Source: Halocaridina rubra (Eukaryota > Arthropoda > Malacostraca > Decapoda > Atyidae). From it: 64,000 nucleotides of DNA. Positions 1-12,488 of this stretch are shown here, piece by piece. Each line of letters begins with the position of its first letter. Position 1 is the stretch's first letter. Under the pieces are notes generated by a model. That model searched no databases and was not told the DNA's origin. It worked only from the letters and a program-made list of their open reading frames with translations. The stretch lies in contig JAXCGZ010022648.1 in NCBI GenBank assembly GCA_037179515.1, positions 41,001-105,000 of the forward strand, written 5' to 3'. Both the position numbers and the translations under genes were made by a program.

Positions 1-2876
1 CCCCCTCATTTTTCTAGCTTCGAGTGATAAGTATAATTCCTTCAGCTTCTCATCATAACTAAAAATGCATATTTCTGACAACACTTTTGTGGCTTGTCTG
101 TGAACTTTTTCCTGCTCTACTACGTGCTTTTTTTCAAGTGTGGGTTCCAAAAGGGGGCTGTGAATTCAAGCTTTTGCCTCACATAGGTTACATAGATATT
201 TTTAACATTTCTTTGGTCATGTGCCTGAAGGCAAGAAAACATATGCTGCCCTTACTATGCCATTTATATGCATTTCTGGAGACAAATCTGCCAGTATATT
301 TACTCCTAGATCTCTCTCATTCTCTATCACTAGAAGTTCTGTTCCTGCTATTGAGAATTCAAGCTTGGGTCTTCTTGCACTTGTACCCATTCTCAAAACC
401 TTACATTTACAAGTACTAAATTTCATTAGCCACTTTTCTGACCACTCATGCAGACTATTTACATTTTCAAGAAGTTTTTTCTACCATTTTTCTCGTCTCT
501 TACTTTCTTGACAATCTTTGTATCATCTTCAAGCATATTCATGAACGAATTACAGACTCTAGTAAGTCATTTACATATACAGGGAACAAAATTGGCCCTA
601 AAACTGAAGCGTATGGAACTCCACTACTAACTCTTCTCCATTCAGACCCTAAGTGTTTACTCTAACCCTCTGTTCCGTTTTTCTAAGTAAGTTTTTATCC
701 TTTCCAATACATTTCCACCTATTCTCGCCATGCTTGCGACTTAATAAGTCTCCTGTGTGGAACTGTATCAAATACCTTCTGAAATATAGGAATATATAAT
801 CTGATCAGCCTTCTTTTTCGTGTGAGATTCAGTTTATCCCAAAATAAAATTCTAATAAGTTTGTTGCTGTTGATTTACCTTCTATCAAGCCATTTTGTCT
901 CACTGACAATATGTTGAAGGATTCCTAGTGAAGATTATGTTTTCTTAGTATTTTTTCCATAACTCTGCAATCTATGCTTGTCAAGGAAACAGGTCTGTTG
1001 TTTAGAGCCGTATCCCTCCTTCCCATTTTTGAAGATAGGTACCACATTCATTTGTTTCCAGCATTTTGGAATCTTCCCTGATTCCAGCGAATTTTGATAT
1101 ATGATACATAGTGCCGCTGTTATTGATTTAGCGCATTTCTTAAGTACATAAAGGGATATATCATCAGGGCCTGTAGCTGTATGGGTATCTAACTTCATCA
1201 TCGCTTTGCATACCTTTGTGGCTGAAAAGATGATGTTCTCAAATACCTGCCCATGAGGTCCTATCTCTGCAATCTGAGGGGATGGGGTATTTTCTGCTGT
1301 AATTACTGACTGAAACTCCTTGTTCAATTCTTCGCAGAGCTCTTCGTCCATCTCAGTGACTCTTCCGTGCGCTCTCTTTAGCTTAAAAACCTGTTCTTTG
1401 ACCTTCAGTTTTCCTCTGATAAAGCTGTGGAAAAGTTTGAGATATTCCTTAGCCTTGCTGATGATTTCCCTTTCATAGGCTTTCTCTGCCTCTCTTCTGT
1501 TGCTTAAGTGATCATTTCTTACTCTTTTATAAATATGCCAGGCATATATGCTTTTTCTCCTCCTATCCCTTTTCCAGCATTTGTCTCTCCTCTCGTTAGT
1601 TGTCTTACACTCATTATTGGACCATTTCTCTCTTGCATGAATAACTCCTATTTTGGTGGAAGTTTTTTTTTTATTATGATTGAGACACCAGAACGGTCCA
1701 AAAAATAAATAAATAAAACAGCCCTCATCAGGTCTGGGCACAAAGAATACATAAAGTAAAGAGAAACAGAAATGGAGAGTGTCATGACTTGTCAGATGTG
1801 AAGGGATAACAAGAGATGTGTAATGAATATCCAAGAATATTCAGTGTTGATGTAGGCATAGAAAAAGAACCGTAACTGAAGGAAGACTTAACATTGAACT
1901 GTTCTGGACAGTCGTATTCAAGTTCAAAAAACCTTCAGCTGTAGTATAGCAACGGGCGGCAATATACTATCATCCCATATTCCTCACAAATGTCATACAT
2001 TTCTTATACAGATTTGTCGTTAAATGAGATCCTCCTGTCAATAACTGCAAAAAGATGATTAATTTTAATGTACTCTCCTTTAGGATAGTTCCTCCTCGTG
2101 TTCTTTGTGTCTCTACTTTCAGGCAGAAAATCTTCGATGATATACTCCATCAACAACGCACAATGGTCACTCTTTCCAATTGGTGGTTCATACTCAATTT
2201 TTTCAATATCCAACACATTATCTGTGAATACTAATTGGTTCCAGTACATGTTGGTGTAGCAAATTTCCTTGTACACAATCAAGAAATCTTTCCTCAAATG
2301 AGTCCTCCCCACTCTGAGGGTCAAGATTTATCCAATCTAAATCTCTTTGGTAAAAATCTCCCGTAATCAAAGTCCTATGTATTCTCTCCCATGCAATGTT
2401 AACATATGAGTTTATGACTTCATAGTACCTATAAGACTTTCCTCATAAACGTCTAGCCTATGTTGGTACTTGTTGGGTTATATACAACAGTTATTATAAT
2501 GCTCTCTGACCCAAGTATTTATGCGAGCAAAAAGAAAATTTTTGAACTCACTTTCTATAGCAAAGTTCACTTTCTTAACCAGAAATCTTTCACTTATGAG
2601 CAGTGCTATCCCTCCACCAGTTCTCTCAGATCTTTCAACCCTTAATATTCTGAAACCCCTAGGAAAGACTGTGACACTGATTATGTCCTCACTTGACTTA
2701 GTCGCTGTAACCACTACTATATCTACCTTACTGTTGTGAATCCTACCCTTTAATTCTACTGCCTTACCAGCTATTCCATAAACATATATGTACAGCAGTA
2801 TTGATGAGGCCAAATCCCCTGATCTTCTATCAATAACTTCTTTATTTTCTCTTTGGCTGGAAGAAAATCTGAACAA
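1..2876 (-). pseudogene. LINE A ORF2 (EN-RT) remnant of copy A1
   Basis: Broken endonuclease/reverse transcriptase gene. Minus-frame pieces at 2876-2478 and 2324-2004 correspond to the AP-endonuclease domain (TGGGIALLISERF, then PPIGKSDHC with the SDH catalytic block). The piece at about 1660-935 holds the linker and the start of RT (TGPDDIS, then KCWKQMNVVPIFKNG). Positions 426-217 carry the region after the catalytic centre (RMGTSARRPKLEFS, ERDLGVNIL). Several frameshifts and stops and the inserted S element separate the pieces. The first roughly 55 codons of the open stretch at 1834-935 come from the inserted S element, not from the LINE. Non-functional. Confidence 0.8.
1666..1955 (-). mobile_element. 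S element copy S1, inserted in LINE A
   Basis: Short antisense element of about 290 bp interrupting LINE A copy A1 between the codons for VTKVGVIH and the upstream KSVQEMYD region. Its sense strand ends in an A-rich tail. Just before this is GCCCAGACCTGATGAGGGC, then TTCTGGTGTC, a layout shared with the 3' end of LINE B (27545-27602). Its body (GAGTCTTCCTTCAG-like, TTCTTTTTCTATGCCTAC, TCTGACAAGTCA) recurs at 15405-15592 and at 26000-26249. Either a SINE with a LINE B tail or an internally deleted LINE B. Edges are good to about 10 bp. Confidence 0.7.
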
Positions 2877-2879
2877 AAA

Positions 2880-3905
2880 ACATTTTTCTTTTCTTTTTAA
2901 TTTCTTCCCTCATTTAGCATTCTAGCTTCTTTCAACAAGTTTTTTATCCTTTCCATATCTTCCTGTATGGTCTAATGAGCACTGTTTTGAATTATTGAAG
3001 GTCTTTTAGGTTTTCTTCTCATCAGTATTTCTCTACATGTGTCCCCTCTCTCATTGGTCTTGCCTTTCACTCCCTAGAATATTTACCAAGTTGGTGAATG
3101 TTCACAATATTCTCCAGACCACATACTACTCGAAGCTCCCTTTTCAGTTCTAAAACCCTAGCTTTATTTTGTTCAAATTCCTTTGCCATGTAGACTACTG
3201 GGATTCACTTATACCTGAAATTGCCACTCTCTTCTCTTTATCAAGTGCCTGTTTAATCGGTGGATTACCCTTTCCATCACAATATCTTTCATTTTTTTCT
3301 ATTACTGTTTGTTTATAGTCAACTGTTTGTACGTATTCCAGTGCCATCACCCTCACAACCTCTTTACCTCCACTTTCCCCTTTACTGCATCTGCAAAGAA
3401 AATTTTCATGGGATCATGTTTCGTATTGAGCTCCTGAAACTGTTCAAAACTGTTTAATGTTTTCCTTTATCTGGACATTCGAAGCTGCAATCTCGTCTCT
3501 CTCAGAAGAGAGCAGTGAACTAACATTTAATTAATTCAGGTTTTCATTGAACTGTTTGTTGTTAGCTTCTTGTTTGGAAATTCTGGTTTCTAGTTCATGA
3601 TATTCTCCTTTCAGCCTCTTTATTCGTTTTTCTAGTTCTTTTCTCTCCTGCCCTTGTGCCCTATTTGCTTCCTCCAGAGATCTTATTACCTCATTAAGTG
3701 ATTCATTCTCTTTCATTTCTCTATTCATATTCCGAATTTTATTATCCAGGTTTATTACAATGGTCTCAAGGTCCTTGACTTTTGTTTCAGGCTTGTAAGG
3801 GCTACTCCTCCTCCTACAACCCCCAGAGATCCTCTACCACCACTCCTCCAACCATTGGAAGGGGGGGGGGTTAGGGACAGAGATGGTTTCATTTTGATGT
3901 TTTGC

Positions 3906-3910
<5 letters not shown>
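2880..3910 (-). pseudogene. LINE A ORF1 (coiled-coil) remnant of copy A1
   Basis: Antisense, degenerate ORF1. The best-preserved part is 3728-3531, a 65-residue open stretch rich in Glu, Lys, Leu and Arg with heptad-like spacing (for example IRSLEEANRAQGQERKELEK), predicted to form a coiled coil. Its end (ETRISKQ) matches the start of the ORF1 remnant at 8048, which fixes the identity. Coiled coils in LINE ORF1 proteins drive trimerisation in the RNP; that role is inferred here. Downstream, about 3530-2880 matches the RRM-like part of ORF1 at 8222-8731 only through broken frames. Confidence 0.65.

Positions 3911-3988
<78 letters not shown>
3911..3988. repeat. (TA)n microsatellite
   Basis: About 39 uninterrupted TA units directly at the 5' edge of LINE A copy A1. 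Confidence 0.98.
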
Positions 3989-3998
<10 letters not shown>

Positions 3999-4865
3999 GA
4001 GAGAAAAAAATTTCTATTTAACTTCACACAGAATAGCTATATCTTCATGTGAGTACTAAATTAGTTACTTAGTTCATCTCTTTTCTGGTAACACCTAACT
4101 TAAAACTTGACTCTGGTAGTTAGAGATGAAAAAAATTCAAAAAAAGCCCACATGAAGGAAAACTCGAATATGCAACCGTGAAGACATCCACTTGAAGCTT
4201 TAACACCTGTTTCTGCTATATTTTCTTCTTGTCATTTCAGAAGAAAAATGATTAATCAGTTTTTAACCAAGGTATGTTATCACGGGATCAGAATTTAAAT
4301 CTAACTCAATTTAAACAAAATAAAATAACAAAAGAGAACAGACCAAAAAGAAAAAATAATAAAACATCTGTTCTCTTGGCATCTTTACTCAACACTGTTG
4401 ACAGGTGTAATATTTTGTATTTATTAATTTATCTATTCATTTATTTCATATAACAAATTGACTATCAAGTTATTCTCTATGGGAAAGATATTGATTTTAA
4501 CAAGATGTGAAATCAAAGGATCAGGTAATAAAGCTGTAAGAGCTCTCCCTGATTTGCACAAAAATTTACGTAATGTGATGACTTCGCCTCTGGCAGCTCT
4601 TCTAAACTTCCTTTAAGACAGAGCAGGACAGCTTCTTTTTCCCCTCTCATAAGTCTTTTTATAGAATTTCCCTTTATGAATTTAGGACAGTCTCTCTTAC
4701 TACAAATATATTTTTTATTCACAATACTCTGCAGCATCTCTATTCAGGCAGATTTGGTTCAAGATTTATACTTTAGACTCGGTTCACTTAAAAATACAAG
4801 GAAAAATTTGAAAGATACTGATTGCGTGTTCTAATGCCCGCGATGTGTGTGTGTTCCAAGATATA
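3989..4865. other. AT-rich stretch with no supported gene
   Basis: Nothing coding is recognisable on either strand. The only longer open frame (4737-4513, minus) has no recognisable motif and no repeat copy in this window. Confidence 0.6.
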
Positions 4866-5541
4866 TCAGCCTTTTTTTGCCATTACTTGCTGGTTCTTAA
4901 TAAGTCTCCCATGGCTGAATGTATCCATGCCTCCTGAAAATTTAAGAATAAGCAGACTGCTCAAGCCTCTCTTTCTTGTAAGGTCTGGTTTACCTCATCA
5001 TAAAATTTTTCTAAGTTTATTTTTGTAGATTTTCCTTCTCTGAAGCCTTGTTGAGTTACTAACAAAAAGTTGAAGGATTACATTGCATACTATACTGGCC
5101 AAGTTAATAAGGCTATTGTTCAGAGCTGTGTCTCTCCTACCCTCTTGGAAGATAGGTACCACTTTCGCTTGTTTCCAGCATCTTGGAATCTCCAAAGATT
5201 CCATCGACTTTCAAATATGATGCATAGCGCCACCGATATTGTGGTACTGCACTTCATAAGTACGTGAGGGGATATGTCATCGGAACCTGTAGCTTAATGG
5301 GTATTGCACTCCATCAGTGCTATACATACCTCTGTAGCTGAAAAAATTATATTCTTTAGTACTGGCTCATGATCTCAACTCCGCAATTTGAGGGGATGCA
5401 GTATATTCTACTATACATACTGGCTGAAACTCCTTGTTCAATTATTACAGATATCTCCATCTGTCTCTTTGATGCTTCCACCATCCCTATTTTAACTTTC
5501 AAACTTGTTCTTTGACCTTCAACTTTCCTCTGATAAAGCTG
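4866..5541 (-). mobile_element. LINE A copy A7, internal fragment
   Basis: Antisense, strongly diverged fragment of LINE A ORF2. It covers the segment from the start of the RT palm back to the EN-RT linker. The minus frame at 5204-4998 gives IPRCWKQAKVVPIF and GRRDTALN, matching the intact motif at 12700-12770. No 3' end is present. The 3' end of another copy (A8) directly abuts it at 5541, so A8 may have inserted here. Confidence 0.75.
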
Positions 5542-5928
5542 GAATAACCTAATTGTGCTTACAGGAAAAAGCCCTTTGCTCGTAACTTCCCGACTCCTGG
5601 TCAGTTTCATTTTTATACTCAAGTGATACTTATTATATTTGTCCTTAAAACCATGAATTCAGTTGACATTAAGTACCTCCTCGCTTAGCGAATTCCAACT
5701 ATCAACACTTCTTACATTAAAATGTACCTCCTTTCCTCCTGCAAAGAAGTTTTCTTGCGAAGCTTCAAACTTCTAGTTCTAGAGCCAACTATATCAAAAC
5801 ATCTATCCCTATTCACTCTGTCAAAACCATGAAGAAATATAAAAAAACCTTCACATATCCCCCCTCAATCTTGTAGCTTCGAGTGATGGTAAGTCTAATT
5901 CCCTCAGTCTCTCCTCGTATGTATGTGG
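5542..5928 (-). mobile_element. LINE A copy A8, 3'-end fragment
   Basis: A 5'-truncated antisense LINE A of about 390 bp. It starts with the reverse complement of the family 3' end (AACCTAATTGTGCTTAC, then AGGAAAAAGCCC) and extends into the C-terminal coding region (CCCCCCTCAATCTTGTAGC corresponds to the LEARRLRGD region). 5' truncation is normal for target-primed reverse transcription. Confidence 0.8.
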
Positions 5929-6157
5929 TGCTTAGACCGTTATATCTTGTAAGTGACAATATTCTTTTATATTCATATATTTTTCTTTAACGATAGTTGC
6001 ATTATAATTTATATCCTATATAATATTCCCCTAAGCAATGGTAATAGATCATGCATAAAACTACTCATACAGTTTAATTTAGCGTACAGTTCTCATTTAA
6101 TAGAGATCCTCTCAATGGTTGCTGATATAAATCTTCAATTATTTTTTCTCCCATTGC

Positions 6158-6201
<44 letters not shown>

Positions 6202-6212
6202 GAAACTAGGTT

Positions 6213-6294
<82 letters not shown>
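6158..6294. repeat. (ATT)n then (TAG)n microsatellites
   Basis: Trinucleotide runs: ATT/TTA at about 6158-6201 and GTA/TAG at about 6213-6294. A shorter TAC/TAG patch lies at 6387-6425. This lies downstream of the host exon at 6807-6612 and would be intronic in that gene. Confidence 0.95.
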
Positions 6295-6611
6295 AGTTAA
6301 CGGGGTTAAATATCTTTTTCATGCACGGTTGTCTGCTATGACTGTCGTTCTTCTACATTGGAGATAACGTCCGTTGTATATGTATTATTACTACTACTAC
6401 TACTAGTTGTAGTAGTAGTTGCAGTAGCAAGAAGAGTTTTTGAATGGGGAACCCAGAACGAATGAATAGTCATGAAAATATATTATAATCCAGTTGTTTA
6501 TGGCGAATGGGTGCAAATTGTGATTCACAAATAGCAAAAAACTAAAAATTTAAATGTCTACTTGAGAGCATTTTACATCACTAATCAAAACCTTAAGAAT
6601 TTCACTTTTAC

Positions 6612-6807
6612 CTTATGTCCATCCATCCGGTTTTCGTCGCCTACATTGTCGCAATTCAGAGTTCCTCCCAGTCTCACAAGCTTCTTGCATTGTGCTTGCA
6701 TGTTATCAAAGTACGAGAAGTACTTAGAGGCGCTGCTGAGTGTCCTGTTTTCAGTGTCCCAGACAGAATTACGGTCTCCTAGTTTCAGCTTCATTGGTTT
6801 GTAGTGT
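6612..6807 (-). CDS. Host gene exon: start of METTL24-like methyltransferase domain
   Basis: Coding exon read from 6807 to 6612. The acceptor is CCTACAAAAACAG and the donor CATAAG|GTAAAAG. Its first base completes the codon left open by the exon ending at 7128, and 65 further codons follow without a stop, ending in phase 0. The intron between is 320 bp (7127-6808). The peptide includes FDNMQAQCKKLVRLGG and DENRMDGHK. A cysteine followed by a (V/I)RLGG block and a DGxK motif at the start of the domain recalls METTL24-type proteins as I know them; this was not searched. The next exon, expected to begin near a Val-Cys-x-Asp segment, is not visible to the left and would be beyond the window. An alternative is another Golgi type II enzyme. 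Confidence 0.65.
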
Positions 6808-7127
6808 CTGTTTTTGTAGGAAGTAATATTACTCTGATAAAAAAATATATGTCTCTACAGGAGGTGCTGGCTTATTTTTGTCAAGTTTTGATTGTCAATG
6901 TTAGAACCGCACTTGTAACTGGCTTTGTTTGCGAATGAAGTTTGGCTTGTATGCTTACTGACTTTCCAACAATCTTGGATATCAGCGACAATCAAGAAAA
7001 GGTTTTAGTCTTTCCATATACAAAAGAGAGCTGTTTAGTGTACTGATGAATTAGCACACATTATATTGAAGAATATAAAAGTTTAAGAGAGTATATACCG
7101 AGTAATTAAAACTATTTACTGACATAC

Positions 7128-7597
7128 CTTTTCGTGTAGTGAGATTCTATCACGGTTGATGGGGGCGAAGTGAGTAATATTGCTTCTTGTTTCTTATTGA
7201 GATGAAATGAATATTCTATAATATTTGTTGTTTTCTTGGGATCCGATTCCACTGCACTGTAGGTCGTTTGTTGTAGCACTTCTTCCAGAACGATGAAGGC
7301 GTGGTTTGTTTCGTAGAGAGTCATAGATCGACCAGAAGGAGGCGACAGAAATCGCCCACTGGCAAATGGAAAGTGATTCATGGTTTGTCGTTCCTTGGGA
7401 GCGCGACGGAAATCATTATTTTCTAGAGGTGAAATGGTAGACATATCAAACATTTGTACTTCCTCCGTAAATTCCAGCTTGTTGTTAATTATCATTACTA
7501 TGTAAATTATGAGGCTCGTAAATCCTAAAACAGCACAGTTCAGTGCGTCGCTTTTTCTTTGCAATCGCCCATTGATCATTGTGTATTTGGCAACGTT
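7128..7597 (-). CDS. Host gene exon: N-terminus of type II membrane protein
   Basis: Coding exon read from 7597 to 7128. It is preceded by an acceptor (TTTATTATTACAG) and ended by a strong donor (AAAAG|GTATGT). The likely start is ATG at 7579; the frame is also open back to the acceptor, so an earlier start is possible. The 452 nt after the ATG encode a short basic head (MINGRLQRKSDA), one hydrophobic segment at residues about 13-31 (LNCAVLGFTSLIIYIVMII) and a polar stem of about 120 residues. This is the layout of a single-pass type II protein of the secretory pathway. The exon ends in phase 2, which joins exactly to the exon at 6807. It has no repeat copy here and no stops, unlike the surrounding transposon debris. 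Function is inferred only through the next exon. Confidence 0.72.
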
Positions 7598-8045
7598 CTG
7601 TAATAATAAATTATATTAGTCCATTTTCTGGTAAGTAATTATACTGGTAGCATGAAGCAGTAATAATGATTGATAATGCTGCCATTCCAATTTTTTTTTC
7701 TGAGGATTACCTTCTTCCACTTTCAGTAATCACTTTATCTTGAAAACATTTCTATTAATAACCAGACTAACATTGTTCTTTACAAAATACGATGATATAC
7801 AAATTGAATGAATAAATATTAATTGAACTCATAAATAAGAGAGATAGTTTTAAGAATTTTCGGCGAGGTATGCAGACAGTACTCAACATTCCATATAGTA
7901 AATCACACGATATCTATTGCTGTTATAGAGAAATGGCCGTGAATTTTGCATTCTGCTTCTTATGAAGAAAGCCTTGGGAAAGGTATAATACGTCCTAAAA
8001 GAAATATTCAGTATTGTTTAAAAAGGATGTCTTATTATTATAATT
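7598..8045. other. Presumed intron or upstream DNA, no feature seen
   Basis: AT-rich sequence between the acceptor of the host exon and the 5' edge of LINE A copy A2. No upstream exon could be recognised. Confidence 0.5.
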
Positions 8046-8047
8046 AG

Positions 8048-8731
8048 AAACTAGAAACCAGAATTTCTAAACAAGTAGATAAAAGCAAACAGCTAAATGA
8101 CAACCTAAATGAATTAGATGTTAGTTCACTGCTCTCTTCTGAGAGAGACGAGATTGCAGCTTGGAATGTCCAGATTAAGGAAAACATTGAACAGTTTAGA
8201 AAAAAGTTCCAGGAGCTGAATATGGAAAATGATGCCATGAAAACTTCCTTTGCTGGTGCACTAAAGGGGACTGTGGCAGTAAAAGAGGCTGTAAAGGTGG
8301 TGGCACTGGAAAACATACAAACAGTTGACTATAAAGAGACAGTAATCGAAAAAATGAAAGACATTGTGATGGAAAGGGCAAATCCACTCATCAAACAGGC
8401 TCTTCATAAAGAGAAGACAGTGGTAATCTCAGGCATAAGCGAATCCCAGGAGCCAACATGGCAGGGGAGACTTCAAGAAAATAAAGCTAGGGTTGTAGAC
8501 CTTATAAGAAAACTTGGAGTAGTTTGTGGTCCTGAGGATATTGTAAACATACACCAACTAGGCAAATATTCGAGGGAAGGAAAGCCGAGACCAACAAAAG
8601 TTACCTTTGAGAGAGGGGAAACATGTAGGGAAATATTGTTGAGAAAAAAAAGTCTAAAAGATTTCAAAGAAGTGTTCATTAGACAATACAGAACACAGGA
8701 AGAGATGGGAAAGATCAAAAACTTGTTGTAA
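8048..8731 (+). CDS. LINE A ORF1 protein, N-truncated (coiled coil + RRM-like)
   Basis: Open for 227 codons to TAA at 8729; the first ATG is at 8222 but the frame is coding from 8048. Residues about 1-60 are charged and helical (SLLSSERDEIAAWNVQIKE), the end of a coiled coil that copy A1 continues upstream. Residues about 128-215 (KTVVISGISESQEPTWQGRL, then VRGDIVNIHQLGK-like and RPTKVTFERGETCREILL) have the strand-helix order and the hydrophobic-Gly start expected of an RRM-like domain in LINE ORF1 nucleic-acid-binding proteins. The role, RNA binding and chaperone activity in the LINE RNP, is known for the family and inferred here. ORF2 follows after about 130 bp in another frame. Confidence 0.65.
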   Translation, partial: KLETRISKQVDKSKQLNDNLNELDVSSLLSSERDEIAAWNVQIKENIEQFRKKFQELNMENDAMKTSFAGALKGTVAVKEAVKVVALENIQTVDYKETVIEKMKDIVMERANPLIKQALHKEKTVVISGISESQEPTWQGRLQENKARVVDLIRKLGVVCGPEDIVNIHQLGKYSREGKPRPTKVTFERGETCREILLRKKSLKDFKEVFIRQYRTQEEMGKIKNLL

Positions 8732-8859
8732 GAGGCAAGAAGGTTAAGTGAGGAAAGAATTGAAGAAGAGAAGAAAAATTTTCATTTCAGAGTTCTTCCA
8801 GACAAAGGGGAGATAAAGAAGATAATGACAGCACATCAGGGGATGGGGTCTCATTAAGA

Positions 8860-11632
8860 TTGTTATACACAAATGCTGATGGATTAGCTGGTAAGGCAGT
8901 AGAATTAAAAGATAGGATTCACAACAGTATGGCAGATATAGTAGCAATTACAGAGACTAAGTTGAGTGAGGACATAAACAGTGTCACAGTTTTTCCTAAG
9001 GGCTTCAGAATATTAAGGGTTGAAAGATCTGAGAGGACTGGTGGAGGGATAGCACTGCTCATAAGTGAAAGGATTGAAGTTGAAGAAATAAACTTGGTTC
9101 AAGGAATTTCTTGTTGCTCGCATAAACACTGGGTCAGAGAGCATTATAATAACTGTTGTATATAACCCACCAAGGAACCAGAATAGGCTAGAAGTTTATG
9201 AGGAAAGTCATATAGGTACTATTGAAGTCATAAACTCAGTTGTTAACATGGCACGGAAGAGAAAATGTAGGATTTTGATTATGGGAGATTTTAATCATAA
9301 AGAGATAGATTGGATAAATCTTGACCCACACAGTGGTGAGGACTCATTCGGGGCAATATTCCTAGATTGCATACAAGGGAATTTCCTACACCAACATGTA
9401 ATGGAACCAACGAGGGCCAGGGGTGGGGATGAGCCTTCACTACTTGATCTACTATTCACAGATAATGTGTTGGATATTGAAAAAAATGAGTATGAACCAC
9501 CAATTGGAAAGAGTGACCACTGTGTGTTGTTGATGGAGTATATCATTGAAGATATTCTGCCTGAGAGTAGAGGCACTGAGGACATGAGGAGGAACTATCC
9601 GAAAGGAAATTACATCAAAATGAATGAGCTTTTTGCAGTTATTGACTGGAGAACCTTATTTTACAACAAATCTGTACAAGAAATGTATGACATCTTTTGT
9701 GATAAATATGGGAAGATAGTAGATTGTTGCATACCTGTCACCAAAGTAGGTGTAATTCATAAAATAGCTAAGGAGTGGAGAGACAAATGCTGGAAAAGGT
9801 ATAGGAGGAGAAAAAACATAAATGCCTGGCAAATCTACAAAAGAGCAAGAAATGACTACCTAAGTAAAAGGAGAGAGGCAGAGAGACTCTATGAGAGGGA
9901 CATCACCAGGAAGGCTAAAGAAAATCCCAAGCTTTTCCACAGCTTTATCAGAGGAAAACTGAAGGTAAAAGAACAGGTTTTAAGGCTAAAGAAAGCGGAT
10001 GGAAGCATCACTGAGACGGATGAAGAGATCTGCAAAGAATTGAACAAGGAGTTTCAGTCAGTATTTACAGTAGAAAATACCCCAACCCCCTCAGATTGAA
10101 GAGATAGAAGCTCAAGGGCCGGTATTAGAGAACATCAACCTTACAGCCACAGAGGTATGCAAAGCGCTGATGGATTTAGATGTTCATAAAGCTACAGGTC
10201 CTGATGACATATCCCCTCATGTACTTAAAAAATGCGCAAACTCAGTATCATTGGCACTAAGTATAATATTTGAAAAGTCACTGGAGTCAGGGGAGATCCC
10301 AAGATGCTGGAAACGAGCAAATGTGATACCTATCTTCAAAAATTGAAGGAGGAATACGGCTCTGAACTATAGACCAGTTTCCTTGACCAGCATAGTTTGC
10401 AAAGTTATGGAGAACCTACTAAGGAAACATATCTCTCTTCACTTGGAATCCTTCAACTTTTTGTCAGTGAGGCAACATGGCTTCAGAGAAGGTAGATCAA
10501 CAGTAACAAACTTATTAGAATTTTATGATGAGGTAAGCCGAATCTTACAGGAAAGAGAAGGCTGGGCAGATTGCATATTCCTAGACTTCGCGTTTGACAC
10601 TGTTCCAAATGGGAGACTTATTATGAAGCTGCAAGCAATGGCTAAAATAGGTGGAAATGTCTTGGAATGGATAAAAACTTACTTAGAAGGAAGGGACCAG
10701 AGGGTTAGAGTAAGACACTCAGTGTCTGAATGGAGAAGAGTTAGTAGTGGAATTCCACAGGGTTCAGTTTTAGGGCCATTTTTGTTCCTTGTATATGTAA
10801 ATGACCTACCAGAGTCTGTAAATTCATTCATGAATATGTTTGCAGATGATGCAAAGATTGTGAAGAAAGTAAAAAACGAGAACATTGGTAGAGAACTTCA
10901 GGAGGATCTAAATAGTCTGCATGAGTGGTCAGAAAAGTGGCTAATGAAATTCAATACTTCAAATTATAAGGTAATGAGAATGGGTACAAGTGCAAGAAGG
11001 CCCAAGTTTGATTACTCGGTGGCTGGAGTACAACTTCAAGAGACAGAAAATGAGAGAGATCTAGGATTAAACATACTGACAGATTTGTCTCCAGAAATAC
11101 ATATAAATGGTATAGTAAGGGCAGCATATGCATTCTTATCAAATGTAAGGGTAGCCTTCAGGCACATGGACAAGGAAATGTTCAGAAATATTTATGTAAC
11201 CTATGTGGGGCCAAAACTCGAATATGCAGCCCCCTTTTGGAGTCCACATTGAAAAAGCACAGAGATAAGCTTGAAAAAGTTCAAAGACATGCCACGAAAC
11301 TGGTGCCAGAAATACGCAATCTCAGTTATGATGAGAGGCTGAGGGAATTAGACTCATCATCACTCGAAGCTAGAAGATTGAGGGGGGATATGGTGACAGT
11401 CTTTAAATTCCTTCATGGTTATGATAGAGTGGATAGGGATCGATATTTTGATATGGCTGACTCTAGAACTAGAGGTCATAGTTTGAAGCTTGGTAAGAAA
11501 ACTTCTTTGCAGGATGTAAGAAAATACTTTTTCAGTGTAAGAGTAGTTGATAATTGGAATTGGCTAAGCGAGGAGGTAGTTAATGCTATATCAATCCATA
11601 GTTTTAAGGACAGGTATGGTAAGTATCACTAA
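8860..11632 (+). pseudogene. LINE A ORF2 (EN-RT), copy A2, frameshifted
   Basis: Endonuclease/reverse transcriptase in four overlapping or adjacent frames: 8860-9165, 9248-10099, 10383-11252 and 11237-11632. EN blocks: LYTNADGLAGK (start), ITETKLSED (catalytic Glu), MGDFNHKEIDW (Asp/Asn) and GKSDHC (catalytic Asp/His). RT blocks: ATGPDDISPHV, RQHGFREGRST, damaged motif A, SSGIPQGSVLGP (motif B) and MFADDAKIV (motif C). The C-terminal region has KLEKVQRHATKLVPEI and ARRLRGDMVTVFKFLHG, typical of CR1/Rex-like elements. A base change at about 10342 turns the KKGRR-coding stretch into an in-frame stop. It cannot make a complete enzyme. Confidence 0.82.
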
Positions 11633-11699
11633 GTATAAAATGGAACCGATCAGGAGACGGGAAGATATGAGCTTTGGGCTCTTTCCCGTAAACACAATT

Positions 11700-12488
<789 letters not shown>

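Larger units (their letters stand above)
1..3910 (-). mobile_element. LINE A copy A1 (CR1/Rex-like), decayed
   Basis: An antisense, decayed non-LTR retrotransposon that continues past the left window edge, so its 3' end is not seen. From right to left it holds ORF1 (3910 to about 2880), the endonuclease part of ORF2 (2876-1956) and the reverse transcriptase part (1665-1). It is colinear with the plus copy at 8046-11700 and shares with it long near-identical peptides such as GFRILRVERSERTGGG and EYEPPIGKSDHC. A short S element (1666-1955) interrupts it. Its 5' edge abuts a (TA)n array. It carries about 380 bp of 5' ORF1 sequence missing from the 8-kb copy. The clade call is inference from RT and C-terminal motifs. 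Confidence 0.85.

Noticed and set aside
4513..4737. Minus open frame of 74 codons as a gene
   Set aside because: No motif, no splice context and no repeat support; most likely chance.
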